A DNA stretch of 64,000 nucleotides from Amphiura filiformis (GCF_039555335.1 NC_092631.1:6336481-6400480); one strand, 5' to 3'. Positions 35,461 to 46,939 are shown, numbered from the stretch's first letter. The notes: generated from the sequence alone by a model not told the origin. Numbers and translations are program-made.

Positions 35461-35533
35461 GTGTATCACACATGGCTGTATAATCAGCACACCAAGCAAA
35501 TCTTCCGAAGTTACGCACACGAAGTCAATTAAA
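35447..35533 (+). promoter_or_regulatory. 3' splice site and 5' leader of the first LRR gene, with minimal uORF
   Basis: A pyrimidine-rich tract ending TTTTCACTTTGCAG (to 35460) is a good 3' splice site, so the coding exon probably begins at 35461. The leader then holds ATG GCT GTA TAA (35472-35483), a three-codon upstream ORF, 50 bp before the main ATG at 35534. The second LRR gene has the same arrangement. Confidence 0.6.
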
Positions 35534-37342
35534 ATGACTCTCAACATCCTGATCAACATGATCAAACGCTTTCCACAACCCTGCCGAGTGCGTCTCTTCA
35601 ACCATGTCAACACATCAATCGTTCTCGTTCTTTGTTTTGCCAATATATACCCAGTCGGATCAACGGACGGTGATGCAGACCCAAACGCCTGCAGTACCCT
35701 CTGCAGTTATCAACAAGACTACAGTAATGCAGATTGTACGGGTCTAGATCTCACTCAAATCCCTCAAATTGCAGGATTATGCAGACAAGCAAAGACGCTT
35801 GATCTAAAAAACAATAGAATTCTTGAGGTCCACTCAAATGACCTCATTGAATACGCGTCTCTGCAGTACTTGTACATAGGACATAATAGTATCAACGAAA
35901 TATCTTCTAATATGTGTGGCAATGCTACTGGTCTTAAGCAACTGCAACTGGATAATAACAATATTAGGACCATATCCGCCAATGCATTTCAATATCTTCA
36001 TTCTTTGGAAGTGCTGCCGTTAGACGTCAACGCTATCGCAGACCTTGAGCCTGGCGCGTTCAACGGATTATCTTCCCTTCAAATATTACAGTTAAATGAT
36101 AACGATCTATCGGTCCTGCCACCAGGTATATTTATGAACTTGGACTCTTTGGGGACATTAAATATAGACAGTAATGATCTTGGTAAGATATCGGAAGAAG
36201 CGTTCACAGGTTTAAGGCAATTGGAACGCTTGAGTCTGAAGAAAAACAGCATATCTACAATCGAATTAGCAACGTTTAAAAGTTTAACCAATTTGAAAAT
36301 TATTTTGCTAGATAACAACAACCTGACTTCGATCGACGCATTTCTGTTCCGCGGTTTAGCTCTAGAAAAAGTGAGTCTTGTCAATAATAATATCACAACC
36401 ATAAGGAATTTACACGAATGGCTGGAGAAAGCAACCACGTTGTCAACTTTAGCGTTGTCAGGGAATCCATTACATTGTGATTGTAAGATGGAACCTTTAA
36501 GAGTATGGCTTAAAGAGAACGCATCGGAAGATGAATTGTCTACTTGTGCGTCGCCTGCCGAATTTCGAGGCATGCGATTGATGGACATAGATCGCAACCT
36601 GTGCCATAGCGTAATTGGATTGACTAGTCCGCTGTCGACTTCCCAAAGTCGGCAGGCATTAGGTGTTGGTGGTAGCAGCAAAAATAATGGCGGCACGTGG
36701 AAAATTGTTATAGTGGCGTGTGTTGTGTTTCTTGCTCTAGTTGCATTTGTTGGTGGTTTTCTGTTGATTAAAAAACGCAGAGACCATCAGCAACAAGAAG
36801 CGGAGGATCCCATTCAGTACAGTATAGTGCAAACATCACCGCATGATAATCACAGACATTATACTCATAGTGACAGACGAAGAATCACGTCGGAGACGCA
36901 ACTGATGTCAGACGACAGCGGTGCTTATGAGAGCTACACTATCCCGCCAGACGCAAGAGGCTTGAACCCAGGACTGCATAGAAACGGGTTCGGTAATCGC
37001 CCTGCCCATCCTCACGCTCCATTAGTTAAGCAAGCAAGTACTGGTAGCGTCACGACATCGCCAGATATCACCATAGCTACTCCCGACGCGAACTCGCCAA
37101 TCAAACCAAAGTTTTCAATAAGTGAACCAGGCATCCCCGAACTTGAACTAGAGTTTGATGACGACGGAACATGTACAAGTTTTGGGCAACCTGTGAATTC
37201 ATCAGACCGAAATCCTCGGCGTAATTCACCGCCACAATATGCACCGCCACCGCCCCCAAGTCAGCAACACGTGTTCTCGCCTAGCCCTGTTGGCACAAAT
37301 ACGGGGTATCTGCCTTTGCCAATGCAAAGTGTCATAACATGA
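35534..37342 (+). CDS. LRR single-pass receptor, ITIM-like tail (paralogue 1)
   Basis: A 602-aa type I membrane protein in one uninterrupted exon. A long basic n-region and hydrophobic core (about 28-41) form the signal peptide. LRRNT cysteines are C53, C57, C68 and C83. Nine to ten LxxLxLxxN repeats fill about 86-312. LRRCT cysteines are C315, C317, C338 and C357. The membrane helix is 389-412, followed by KKRR. The tail (413-602) has the ITIM consensus IQYSIV (Y429), a weaker TGYLPL (Y592), an acidic patch near 535-545 and PPPPP at 571-575. The frame is open up to 35405, but the ATG at 35534 was chosen because a strong 3' splice site ends at 35460 and the signal peptide follows it. The architecture fits LRRNT-LRR-LRRCT-TM neuronal or immune receptors lacking an Ig domain. 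The ligand is unknown. ITIM-like motifs would suggest SHP-type phosphatase recruitment; that is inference. Confidence 0.92.
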   Translation: MTLNILINMIKRFPQPCRVRLFNHVNTSIVLVLCFANIYPVGSTDGDADPNACSTLCSYQQDYSNADCTGLDLTQIPQIAGLCRQAKTLDLKNNRILEVHSNDLIEYASLQYLYIGHNSINEISSNMCGNATGLKQLQLDNNNIRTISANAFQYLHSLEVLPLDVNAIADLEPGAFNGLSSLQILQLNDNDLSVLPPGIFMNLDSLGTLNIDSNDLGKISEEAFTGLRQLERLSLKKNSISTIELATFKSLTNLKIILLDNNNLTSIDAFLFRGLALEKVSLVNNNITTIRNLHEWLEKATTLSTLALSGNPLHCDCKMEPLRVWLKENASEDELSTCASPAEFRGMRLMDIDRNLCHSVIGLTSPLSTSQSRQALGVGGSSKNNGGTWKIVIVACVVFLALVAFVGGFLLIKKRRDHQQQEAEDPIQYSIVQTSPHDNHRHYTHSDRRRITSETQLMSDDSGAYESYTIPPDARGLNPGLHRNGFGNRPAHPHAPLVKQASTGSVTTSPDITIATPDANSPIKPKFSISEPGIPELELEFDDDGTCTSFGQPVNSSDRNPRRNSPPQYAPPPPPSQQHVFSPSPVGTNTGYLPLPMQSVIT

Positions 37343-37526
37343 CTTGCAAAGGACGGTGTTGAGATCGTGTAAGTCTTAAAATCAGTTTGCCTAGTTTAAT
37401 TTTTGCTGCTGTTGGGATCCGGTCTAGTGCATTCAAACCTCTTGTGTTTAGCATTTGTCCACCAGCGACGCGTCGTAAAAATTGGTCGACGACGAGGAGC
37501 TGAAATGATAAATGTATCGACGACGT
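37343..37526. other. probable 3' UTR start of the first LRR gene
   Basis: No AATAAA lies within 180 bp of the stop. The first AATAAA is at about 37907, inside the tRNA-derived repeat at 37763, so the transcript end is unclear. Confidence 0.4.
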
Positions 37527-37720
37527 GGGCCAAAACTTCCAACGAGTGTTTGGAAAAGGGCTGCCCTTAATAAGAAACCGCTGAGCTGAAAACTTACTGG
37601 CATAGCCTTTTTACATACAATGGGCCGAAACTTCCAACGAGTGTTTCGAAAAGGGCTGCCCTTAATAAGAAACCGCTGAGCTAAAAACTTACTGGCATAT
37701 ATAGCCTTTTTACAAACAAT
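37527..37720. repeat. 95-bp tandem duplication
   Basis: 37527-37621 and 37622-37720 repeat the same unit (GGGCCRAAACTTCCAACGAG ... CTTTTTACAWACAAT) with four or five differences and a 4-bp TATA expansion in the second unit. It lies about 185 bp after the stop codon of the first LRR gene. Confidence 0.93.
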
Positions 37721-37762
37721 AATCATTGTGTGCCATATTGCCATCAGCATGATCAGGAGAAA

Positions 37763-37925
37763 ACAGTGGCGCACCGGCGCGACTCATGAGCGCAAGGTTG
37801 TAGGTTTGAATCCCGACAGTGCCGTCGTGTTGTGGACTTAGACAAGGTCCTATTTACCTCGAGACTGCCTTTCTCCACCCCGAGCTACCTAGCTAGCTGT
37901 AACGTAAATAAATGCTGGTATGTGC
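37763..37925 (+). mobile_element. tRNA-derived SINE
   Basis: A tRNA-like head has an A-box-like GTGGCGCACCGG and a B-box-like GGTTTGAATCCC 40-odd bp apart. The following GACAAGGTCCTATTTACC ... TGCCTTTCTCCACCC and TAAATAAATGCTGGTA resemble the conserved body of tRNA-derived deuterostome SINEs. The 3' end and target-site duplication could not be set precisely. Confidence 0.7.
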
Positions 37926-39728
37926 GGGAAGCTAGAACAGACTACCATAATCGGAGACTGAAGAAGACTAGTTTGCCTGTGACGATCAACTCCCCGGTGC
38001 CCGTGATTGGTTAGTAGCGCGTTAAAGGAAGGTTGATTCATCTGGTGCCTTCATCAGAGACAAGGAATTGCAGAAAATGGTGAAAAGTTACGGTACTTTT
38101 ACAAGGCAATAAGCAACTTTTCTAGGCATTGTTGACATAGTGCCTTCTGGAAGGAAAATGTCAAATTACTTAGACCTAACTTTTGAGACGGTTTGTACTC
38201 ACGCTATTTTACCTTTGCGTTCAGAAATTTCAATCATCACGTTAACGTCAGACCCAACGTCGCGGTTTTATCACTCGTTTAAAAGCCAACGAAAGGCCTA
38301 CGGGGCAAGAGTAGCCAGGACCCAACATGTATAATAATGTTCAGTCTTGATTTATGACGCCGGATTTCGGCACTATCTGCTGTTTTGGAAGCTCGTTCGT
38401 TGCATGTCTTCCTATAGGCTATAGGCCCAACTGGTACAGATGGGTTGTTTGTCTCTTCCGAACTATACATATATTTTGCAGAACTACGCAAAGGACAACT
38501 TGTAGGAGAGGAACTGCATCAACAACGTTAAAATGTAGATTAACTTGTACCTGGCATTAAAAGTGTGACGTCCAAATTTCCAAAATGGCGAAATCGAAAC
38601 TGGACATTGCAATTTAGTGATGGAGTAAGTAATTGATATGATACGAATTACGAATTTCGTTAGCAGCGCGTGCGCTATGTTAAATGTACATTGATTTGGT
38701 GCTACCGTTGTGTGCCGATTGGACAGGTCAAAATGGACTTCCCGGCCCATACAGCTTGCACTAGGATCCACAACATGCTCATCTATCGCGGGGCTCAGTT
38801 CTTTAACCTCAATACATTTTGTACATTCATTGAATGACCTTTGAAAATTTGAGTACAAAAACTCATACTCTGCAACAAATTTTGCTCTATGAGTGTTTAA
38901 TTGAGGTTATTAAAATATGCTTTGGGATGAGGCCATTGTGGTCCCTAGTGTTGTGGCACCTTCGTAAACAAACCGTGACGAAGCCTTCTGGAAGATTGAC
39001 AATACCTGTATAGACTATACATATAAGCCTACATGTATAATTTCATGCTTGCTTATAGCGCAAGTTAAAAACCTGGTAACTTTCTGCGTATAGGGGCGTA
39101 CCGACCGAGGACAGTGATGCCAGTTTTCAGGCACTTGCCTGGTTTCCTACTTAATTGTAACTCCAAATTTCCGCACGTTTATTTAATTTCAGCCCATTTT
39201 GAGGCTTTAGAGCCCAAATCCGCGTACCTTTTGCCTTTTTTAGTTTTTTTTTCCTGCAAAGCCACTTCAGGCCACTATCATCCCTGCGAGGCCACAGAGG
39301 CAGGGACAGTCCCCTCCGTAGGAACGTCTCTACCAACGTGTTTGTCATGTTTTTAATATATGTTTATATATAAACAAGAGTCATGTGACACTTTTTAACT
39401 TTGTTTTAATTTTAAAAGTTGCAAGTTTTAATGGCGGAACTCCAAGTGGGTTTGAAGTGTGACGAACAAAATATTAATGTTTGAAAGTTGAGTTTTGTAC
39501 AACTTCGCTTGATCAACAGTATAACGCTTTATCATGTTCATAGGCCTATATACCGTAAAACCCCGTCTACAAGGATATACCTAAGAAACGCCCTCAATAA
39601 AATTGGTTGCTTGTTGTATTTGGAGTTTGAACAAATATATACTGGCACTGGGTGGCTATGCATTCCATCTAAGTATGTTGTAACACCAATCAATTGTATT
39701 GACATAATAACGACTGTTTCGTATATCA
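37926..39728. other. non-coding, no gene seen
   Basis: Moderate GC content. Several open frames up to 124 codons lack family resemblance or splice context. Confidence 0.4.
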
Positions 39729-39815
39729 GGATCGTATAGCTCAATTGATAGAGCGTCAGACTTTGAAACTGAAGACATGCTGAAGAGAGCATGGTCCGGG
39801 CACCGGTTCCGTTTT
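39729..39815 (+). other. tRNA-like sequence, probably a pseudo-tRNA or SINE head
   Basis: TATAGCTCAATTGATAGAGC gives a perfect 4-bp D stem (GCTC/GAGC) with TA at the expected positions 8-9. The anticodon-like arm TCAGA-CTTTGAA-ACTGA would read TTG. The variable region is long and itself folds (CATGCT/AGCATG). The T arm and acceptor 3' strand do not pair, and a T-run follows. A functional tRNA is unlikely. Confidence 0.4.
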
Positions 39816-39899
39816 TCATTCTCGTTTAATTTTAACTTTTGACATGTTCTTTTATCTTTCTTCAAATCTACCTTTCTACTTTTAATTTTAGGTGTGTTT

Positions 39900-40470
39900 T
39901 TTTTGTGTTTTTTTTTGTTTTTTAGTTTTTTTATAGTTTTTTTTAGTAATTTTGTGGTTTTATAGAAACTAGTAAAAGCATTTATTCTAAATAATAGCGA
40001 AACCCACGGTTAGACAGATGTGTTGTAACTACTTGTCTGTCCTCGTCTTTGCAATAAAAACCTATGTTGCACCTTTGTGCCATCCCAATTCTTGAGGAAT
40101 GGTAGGTAGGGTGCGTTTTTGGCTTAAGCACGATTTCTACTTGAAATGAAATCAAAATAAATATTGTTCTGTTGCCACAATTGCAGTTTTTTCAATAAAA
40201 AAAAAATAGATGAGGAATAATAATTATTCCATATTTGAATCTATTGTCCCATCAAGAATAGAGTGTCTTCAAAACTTCAATCAATTCATCTGACAAAGGA
40301 AACTATTCTGGTCATTCAATTTTGTTTCGCTTGCACCTGTTATATCACAGGCGTTGGTAGAGAAGGCACACTTCTCTTGTCTTCACCGAAGTAGTGATGT
40401 AAACACTAACATGATTAATTACCATAGCTAGCAATGGACATACACTATTTTTGTTCCACTTGAACCCATA
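39900..40470. other. T-rich, no gene seen
   Basis: 39895-39960 is GTTTTTTTT-like simple sequence. The rest is unremarkable AT-rich DNA. Confidence 0.45.
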
Positions 40471-40478
40471 CTATAGGC

Positions 40479-40748
40479 TATTCGCTGTCGATGTGACGTA
40501 ATTAATCGGATTAACTACCATAGCAATTGATGAATACAATTTCGAATATATAGCCCTGCACTTCATCGTTCACGTGGCACCTATGCATTAAACCATAGTT
40601 GTCAAAGAAATGCTAATCACTCGCCATGTAAGATTAGTATTTATGAAAAGAGTGGTATTCAATCTATGTTTGGTGACATACGCGGGTGATTAGTGCAATC
40701 TGCTTGATGGTAGTTATTGCGATTATTACGTCACTTCGACAGCGAATT
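40479..40748. mobile_element. palindromic MITE (family M1), copy B
   Basis: Left end TTCGCTGTCGATGTGACGT and right end ACGTCACTTCGACAGCGAA pair, with AATCGGATTAACTACCATAG inside. It shares interior blocks with copies A and C. It lies 53 bp from copy C in the same orientation. Confidence 0.82.
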
Positions 40749-40801
40749 GTAGTATAGACGAATCCAACAAGCCAAGTGATGGTCAGAATTTATTCGGCCA
40801 T

Positions 40802-41102
40802 TATACGCTGGTGAAGTTGCGTAATTAATCGGATTAATTACCATAGCAATAGGTGAAAACAATTTTGAACATATCGCGCTGCGCTACAAGCAGGTTACAC
40901 TCATCACCTGTACTGTGTATGTCTGCAATCATAGATTGAATACAATACTGGTCTTTTCAAAGATCTTACAGGTGCAGCATGATATGGTTCAATGAAGAGG
41001 TACCGCCTGAACGTATCAGTGTATAACGCGGTATATTCAAAAATTGTTTTCACCTATTGCTATGGTAGTTAATCCGATTATTACGTAACTTCGCCAGCGT
41101 AT
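40802..41102. mobile_element. palindromic MITE (family M1), copy C
   Basis: TATACGCTGGTGAAGTTGCG on the left pairs with CGTAACTTCGCCAGCGTAT on the right. The change from the copy A/B sequence in one end is mirrored in the other, so the hairpin is preserved. Interior TCATCACCTGTACTGTGTAT and TTGAATACAATAC match the other copies. Confidence 0.85.
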
Positions 41103-41771
41103 TGGAATAAAACAGGAGGATGTGAGTTCATAAGGGCAATGTCGGGGATTATAGGTCACAATCGATGTGGAGAGATGAGAGGTCCGACCAACAGCCATAG
41201 CGAATGGTTCATGTTCAACTAATTCCAGCGGACGGTCTGTGGCTAGTAAGGAATCGTCTTTGACCACATGCGCAGATCTGTCTCGTCAGGAAGATATTTA
41301 ATATCCCGAATTTATAATAGGCCTATGCCTACCAGTTCCATCGTATAACCGATCTGCTAGAGAATATTTGTTACCATGTTTAATAAATTCGTATTTATCG
41401 TATAATAAAATGTAGCCAAATGTATATTATGTGTCACACGGTTTTCTGCTGAACCACTAGCAGGCTATGTTACCACATCTATGACAATGACAAAGGTGAA
41501 TTTTGATGATTGTTACGATCGTCCGGATGAGCAAATCACTGAATGGGTCTTTAGTTCCCTCCTCTCCTTATCCTGCCAATATTATATGAATCAAAGAAAA
41601 ATAAAGAAAAAATAAAATTAAACAAGAAAAAAGACAAAGAAAAGAAACAATAAAAGAAAAACAATAGAATAAATTAAACTAAATATGAAAAAAAAAATGA
41701 TCACGAAAGGAGTCTTTAGAAAATGCAAGAAAATATAAATGAAAAGTTTGAACAATATTTTGTTTATAAAA
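41103..41771. other. non-coding, A-rich stretch
   Basis: 41590-41700 is GAAAAA-rich simple sequence. No gene. Confidence 0.45.
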
Positions 41772-41863
41772 GTTTGTGTGACCGTGATGAGGCTCGAACT
41801 CACCATCTTCCGATCTAAAGAACCAAAGTCTTATGCCTTGCCAAGTGAGCTATGCTCGTGAGA
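41772..41863 (-). other. tRNA-like sequence, SINE head or pseudo-tRNA
   Basis: On the minus strand, CATAGCTCACTTGGCAAGGC (A-box-like) is followed by an AAGA-CTTTGGT-TCTT anticodon-like arm and GTGAG-TTCGAGC-CTCAT, a good 5-bp T arm with a B-box. The acceptor strands do not pair and the variable region is long, so a working tRNA is doubtful. The anticodon-like triplet TTG is the same as in the element at 39729. Confidence 0.45.
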
Positions 41864-42139
41864 TGCGAAATAAAGATAAAATAATACATTGTATACCTGC
41901 TTGTGTCGGTAAATGATTTGCTCAAATTCCATAATGATATAATATTGTGGAGGGCGCTAGCGTGAAATATGCTATCATCACAGTCGCTTCTATTCCTTAT
42001 AGACGGGTTTCTACGGTATATATATATATATATGTACGATGTAACAGCTCTAAAAGTGTGCTGATCATTTGGGATTAACCGTTACTCATGGACGAGTACA
42101 GGTAGGCCTATATAATGCCCTTCGTGATTTTCGCTTACT

Positions 42140-42323
42140 GACGAATAGGCATAGACTATAAACCGCACCTATATAATAACCCTTGAAGTTCCTTATACAA
42201 CTATACTAGGATTCGCTAAGCGCGAGTAGCGACGAATAGGCATACGATGACTATAAACCGCATGGTATAATAATCCTTGAAGTTCATCATACAACTTCCG
42301 AGATTCGCCAAGCGCGAATAGCG
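42140..42323. repeat. 91-bp tandem duplication
   Basis: Units start at 42140 and 42231 with GACGAATAGGCAT and contain ACTATAAACCGCA, CCTTGAAGTTC and AAGCGCGARTAGCGAC. About 80-85 percent alike by eye. A (TA)n run lies just upstream at 42017-42033. Confidence 0.85.
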
Positions 42324-42589
42324 ACCATAGTAAAAACGGAGTGCGAAAAACTCGTTAATAACATTGCCCGCCCTCTATAGACAATATAACACCTAGGGAC
42401 TGATGGTTATAGTAATCGGGATTCGTCAGTATGCCAAAAGCACAACAACTTCTTCTTTTTTTTTCATTAATTTTTATATGAAATGCTTTCTGTGCGTGAT
42501 ATTTGGAAAGATTTTATAGAATATGCCTTATTAGGTAAGGTCGCCATCCCAACATTTATTTTAGGATTATGGAATTAGGTACAATGTAA

Positions 42590-42670
42590 TTAGGTATTGG
42601 ATTTTGGGATAACAATAGGGTTATGTTTTAGGGTTAAGGTTAGCATTAGGCTAGGATTAAGAAAATAATG
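42590..42670 (+). repeat. degenerate TTAGGG-like interstitial repeat
   Basis: Phrases such as ATAGGGTTATG, TTTTAGGGTTAAGGTTAG and TAGGCTAGGATTA resemble decayed telomere-type units on this strand. A cleaner inverted stretch is at 47735. Confidence 0.5.
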
Positions 42671-42844
42671 AGGATTAGGATTTATACGGTTTGGATGGCG
42701 ACCGCTATCAGCTTACCTATTCTAAATCTTAACAAATAGGCCTAGGCATATTTATGCAATAGTACGTAATTAGAAGTAGCTCATCTTATTGTGTGTGAGT
42801 GTTTTATACACACTTCTAATGCCATATATGGTAGCTGAAACATA

Positions 42845-43914
42845 AACATCTCAAAAAAAGTAACTAATCCTCCATAAATAATGGCCCTTATTCAAAAAGG
42901 GACTATTGTATTATAAATCTGTAAAATGCATTGGAAGCAGAATTTATTTCTGCGCATTTTGACACCTCATTTGATACGATAGCCCAGAAAACCAAACACC
43001 GGTCAATTGAATACCTGAGCGGAAGGGGCCCAACTCCATTTTTTTACCCATCATTTTATTGTCAGCAGGCTGTGTTTCCTTGTGTGTGAAAGATGAGCCA
43101 AAATCCACTCTCGAAATAGTCTTCCACTTAATCTTAATCATGGTTTTCATGGAAGAAAGGCCTAACTCCATGGAGTTGGGCCCTTCTTCCACAAATATTG
43201 GGTTAAAGAGGAATTTTGTTCATCCATGAATTCCGCTTTTCACTACAATAAACTTTCTTGCTAACATATAATTACATGCTTCTATTTGTGCAATTAATGG
43301 ATAATTACCAAATTTCTGTAGCTATTTATAACACATCTGCTTACGGAATTGGCACTTGCAGTATATTAGTGGAAGAAGGGCCCAACTCCAGCTCGTATTA
43401 AGACCTGTACCGTTACCATGGAAACATCATTTTTAATTTCGAATGTATGTAATAATTTTATTGTATGTTCATGTATTAAAGGTCCCCTGAAGATGAAAAC
43501 GTTCTGTCTATAAAACTTTTCCAAATATTAAGTTTTTCCTTAATATCTCGAAAACAGTTTTGATGGAGTTGGGCCCTTCTTCCACTCAGGTATTCAATTT
43601 AATGTAGTGAGGTCCAGATTTGAAAGTTGCACTTACATACAATGCAAAAACACTTGGATATTATTACACAGATTTCCTTCCATTATACTGAATACAAAAT
43701 CAATACAATTTACTGCAACTTTCAAATCTTGGGTTACATCGATTTAAATGTACGAGCTGTAACGTCAATATTTAGTCAATTGCTACAAATGAGGTGTCAA
43801 AATGTGCAGAAATAAATTCTGCTTCCAACGCATTTTACAGATTTGTAATACAATCGTCCGTTTTTGAATAATGGTCATTATTTAAGGGGGGTTAGTTACT
43901 TTTTTTGAGATGTT
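42845..43914. mobile_element. 1.07-kb TA-flanked fold-back element
   Basis: The left end AACATCTCAAAAAAAGTAAC pairs with GTTACTTTTTTTGAGATGTT at the right. The pairing continues through TGTAAAATGCATTGGAAGCA and CACATTTTGACACCTCATTTG for about 140 bp, then resumes with GAATACCTGAGTGG-like arms. TA flanks both ends (42843-42844 and 43915-43916). A phrase close to TGGAGTTGGGCCCTTCTTCC occurs four times in both orientations. No transposase. Confidence 0.8.
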
Positions 43915-44216
43915 TAGTTACAATGAATGTTTTTAATTCTTTTATTTCTTTCAATTGAGTTCTAACGTACACATAGTTCATCGCTGATCGTTAATGAGTG
44001 TATTTGAGCGCCTGACTGATGACCAATGAACTGTGTTGTTTGTTGTTGCTTTCAAAATAACAACCCATTTCATTGGATGAAAATCTAGTTCGCTAGCGAC
44101 TTTCGGTAGCGACTAGTGTTACATATACATGTACATTGTACCTACCATGCATTACGATTAATATGTTCCAAGTTCGAATCCTTTAGATGTTGTATCCACT
44201 TTAACTTTAACTCCAG
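43915..44216. other. non-coding, no gene seen
   Basis: Short AT-rich spacer without a supported feature. Confidence 0.4.
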
Positions 44217-45209
44217 TGTTTCTCAAAATTTTTACACAATGTTTATTAATTATTACCTAATTATATTAATTAATTTGAGAAATTGCGTGATATATTACAT
44301 AAACGCTATAACTTGTACGTCTACGACAGATAAATCAAACCGATTTCTGGAAGCTTGGCTAGGGGTCAGGCTTCCTAAACCATCAGGCTTAAGCCCAATT
44401 AGTCCTATATACCAGTACTCACAATTTCACATCGTATATCACCCAGAAAGATAAATAAATAAAATGGAATAGGGCTGTAGCCTGCTGGCTTAGGAATTGC
44501 CCACTAGCCAAGCTTCGTGAAATCGGACCTTGGAGCAGTGTCGTAGCGTGGGTCATCCGGTGGGGGGGGACACCGACCATGGGGGGGCGGCGGCGGCGGC
44601 ACCGGGTCTGATGAAGGGGGGCACAAAAAAATATCTTAATGGCCCATAGCATAGAGCTCTGGGATCATAGTATAATACATTTTATACTACCTTGCTATAA
44701 TACCACCTACCGATGACTGTCTTTTTAAAGAATATTCTTGTTTGTAAATAAAGGCAACAAATTCCATTTTTAATGGGGTTCAAAGAACCTTTTTTTGACA
44801 TGCATAAAATTATTTTTATAGTAATCACAGCAACAATGTATTCAATGGTATTTGTGCATAAATGTAATCGCAATCATTTAATAAATCCATATTTTTTATG
44901 AAGTTTGAAATTCATACTTTGTATTGTAGGCCTACTATTGTCATGATTGTTTTGCTTCCATTTTTCTTCTACAAATATACCATATACCTGCACGTGCATG
45001 TACAGCGTGTCCCAATAAAAATGTCTGTCTGGGGTGTCCGTCCGGCCGAGATGGGAAGGACGGGGTACAGAAAAACAGAAATCCTATTTTTCCAAAAAAG
45101 TCCAAAAGTGAGATAGGGGGAGCATCCCCGGCCCCCTCAGACACCCCCTGCGTATATAAACAACTGCCCGTTTTCGCTTTTGTATTTCACGCCCAGCAAA
45201 ACTGGACAG
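44217..45209. repeat. 1-kb tandem duplication, unit 1
   Basis: Matches 45210-46790 in two blocks. It contains an inverted pair GAAGCTTGGCTAG / CTAGCCAAGCTTC around 44355-44515, a GGCGGCGGCGGCAC run, and CAGCGTGTCCCAATAAAAAT near 45003. No gene. Confidence 0.88.
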
Positions 45210-46790
45210 TGTTTCTCAAAATTTTACAAATGTTTATTAATTATTACATAATTATATTAATTAATTTGAGAAATTGCGTGATATATTACGTAAACGCTAT
45301 AACTTGTACGTCTACGTCAGATTAATCAAACCGATTTCTGGAAGCTTGGCTAGGGGTCATCGTATATCACCCAGAAAGATAAATAAATAAAATGGAATAG
45401 GGCTATAGCCTGCTGGCTTAGGAATTGCCGACTAGCCAAGCTTCGTGAAATCGGACCTTGGAGCAGTGTCGTAGCGTGGGTCATCCGATTGGGGGGTGGG
45501 GGGGGGGGCACCGACCATGATGGGGGGCGGCGGCGGCGGCACCGGGTCTGATGAAGGGAGAGTGGGGCACAAGCTTTTTTTGGCAATTTTCCTATGGGAT
45601 TTTTTAATTTGAGAAATCATGGGGTGCAAGACGTTTTTGTGCGAATGCTAATTGGTGCTAATAATATTGATGAACGTTATCGACGAAAATGATGGGGGAG
45701 TCGAGGGAGTAAAAGGACAAGACAACTTTCAAGGGGGTAAATGGTCAAAATTGTTACAGAAGAGAATAAAATGAAATTTCAATTTCTACTTTTCGCAAGA
45801 TTGAAGTACCCAATGGTGATAACCATATATATAAATTATAGGATAGAACACAACAATTCACCACGTTATTGTTCACACCATTCAAATAAAATGAAACATA
45901 GCTCAGGTGGGGATTTGAGAAAGATTATGAGCTTTCTTCTGATACCAAAATCCCAGTGTGATGAAGAAAAACATGAAAAGGAAATGGGGGGGAGGAGGGT
46001 GTAGGCTGTCGATCGGGTCACACCCTTTTAAATGGCATGTTTTGATTTTTGATAAAGAAAAAGGCACATCTTTGCCCTTATAGCCTACACCGATTTGAAT
46101 AATCCCAGGTTTAACATCGATAGTTAGGTGGGTGGTTCGAATCTCAGACATGGTGCTTTTTATTTCATGTTGAGACTCATCACCCATCATCTAAATAATT
46201 TTCTTCCAGATTTGAATGAATCTTTAATTCTAAAAGCAAAAAAATCTCTTAATGGCCCATAGCATAGAGCTCTGGGATAGTATAATACATTTTATACTAC
46301 CTTGCTATAATACCACCTACCGATGACTGTCTTTTTAAAGAATATTCTTGTTTGTAAATAAAGGCAACAAATTCCATTTTTAATGGGGTTCAAAGAACCT
46401 TTTTTTGACATACATAAAATTATTTTTATAGTAATCACAGCAACAATGTATTCAATGGTATTGTGCATAAATGTAATCGCAATCATTTAATAAATCCATA
46501 TTTTTATGATGTTTGAAATTCATACTTTGTATAGTAGTATTGTCATGATTGTTTTGCTTCCATTTTTCTTCTACAAAATTAATATACCATATACCTGCAC
46601 GTACATGTACAGCGTGTCCCAATAAAAATGTCTGACTGGGGTGCCCGTCCGGCCGAGATGGGAAGGACGGGGTGCAGAAATCCACAAAGGTCTTTGGAAA
46701 AACAAAGTGAGATAGGGGGCGCATCCCCTCAGACACTCCCTGCGTATAAACAACTGCCCGTTTTCGCTTTTGTATATCACGCCCAGCGCT
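45210..46790. repeat. 1-kb tandem duplication, unit 2, with about 640 bp of extra sequence
   Basis: 45210-45576 matches unit 1 up to CGGGTCTGATGAAGGG. About 660 bp of unrelated sequence follows, then similarity resumes at about 46240 with AAAAAATCTCTTAATGGCCC and continues to about 46790. Unit 2 also lacks the roughly 60-bp GGCTTAAGCCCAATTAGTCC block of unit 1. Which unit is derived cannot be told from this window alone. Confidence 0.85.
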
Positions 46791-46939
46791 TGATGTTTAG
46801 ACCAATAATTTATACAATAACAGTGAAAAAAGTGGCTTCAATTGGCCTGTAATTTCGAAAATTTTATTTCTCCGGCTTTTTCAAACTAAAACTTTACACA
46901 ATAATAGTGACAAAATGTTCCACCAAATGGCTTCAATTA

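Noticed and set aside
4964-35461. Splicing of the 4692-4964 exon to the first LRR gene
   Set aside because: Joining at 35461 in phase 0 meets a stop (AAT TAA) before the LRR start codon, so it would not extend the receptor.
36079-36696. Minus-strand 205-codon ORF inside the first LRR gene
   Set aside because: It is the antisense shadow of LRR codons. The + strand protein has clear domains.
46120-46165. B-box-like GGTTCGAATCTCAG followed by a T-run
   Set aside because: No A-box at the right distance and no pairing arms, so neither a tRNA nor a confident SINE head.
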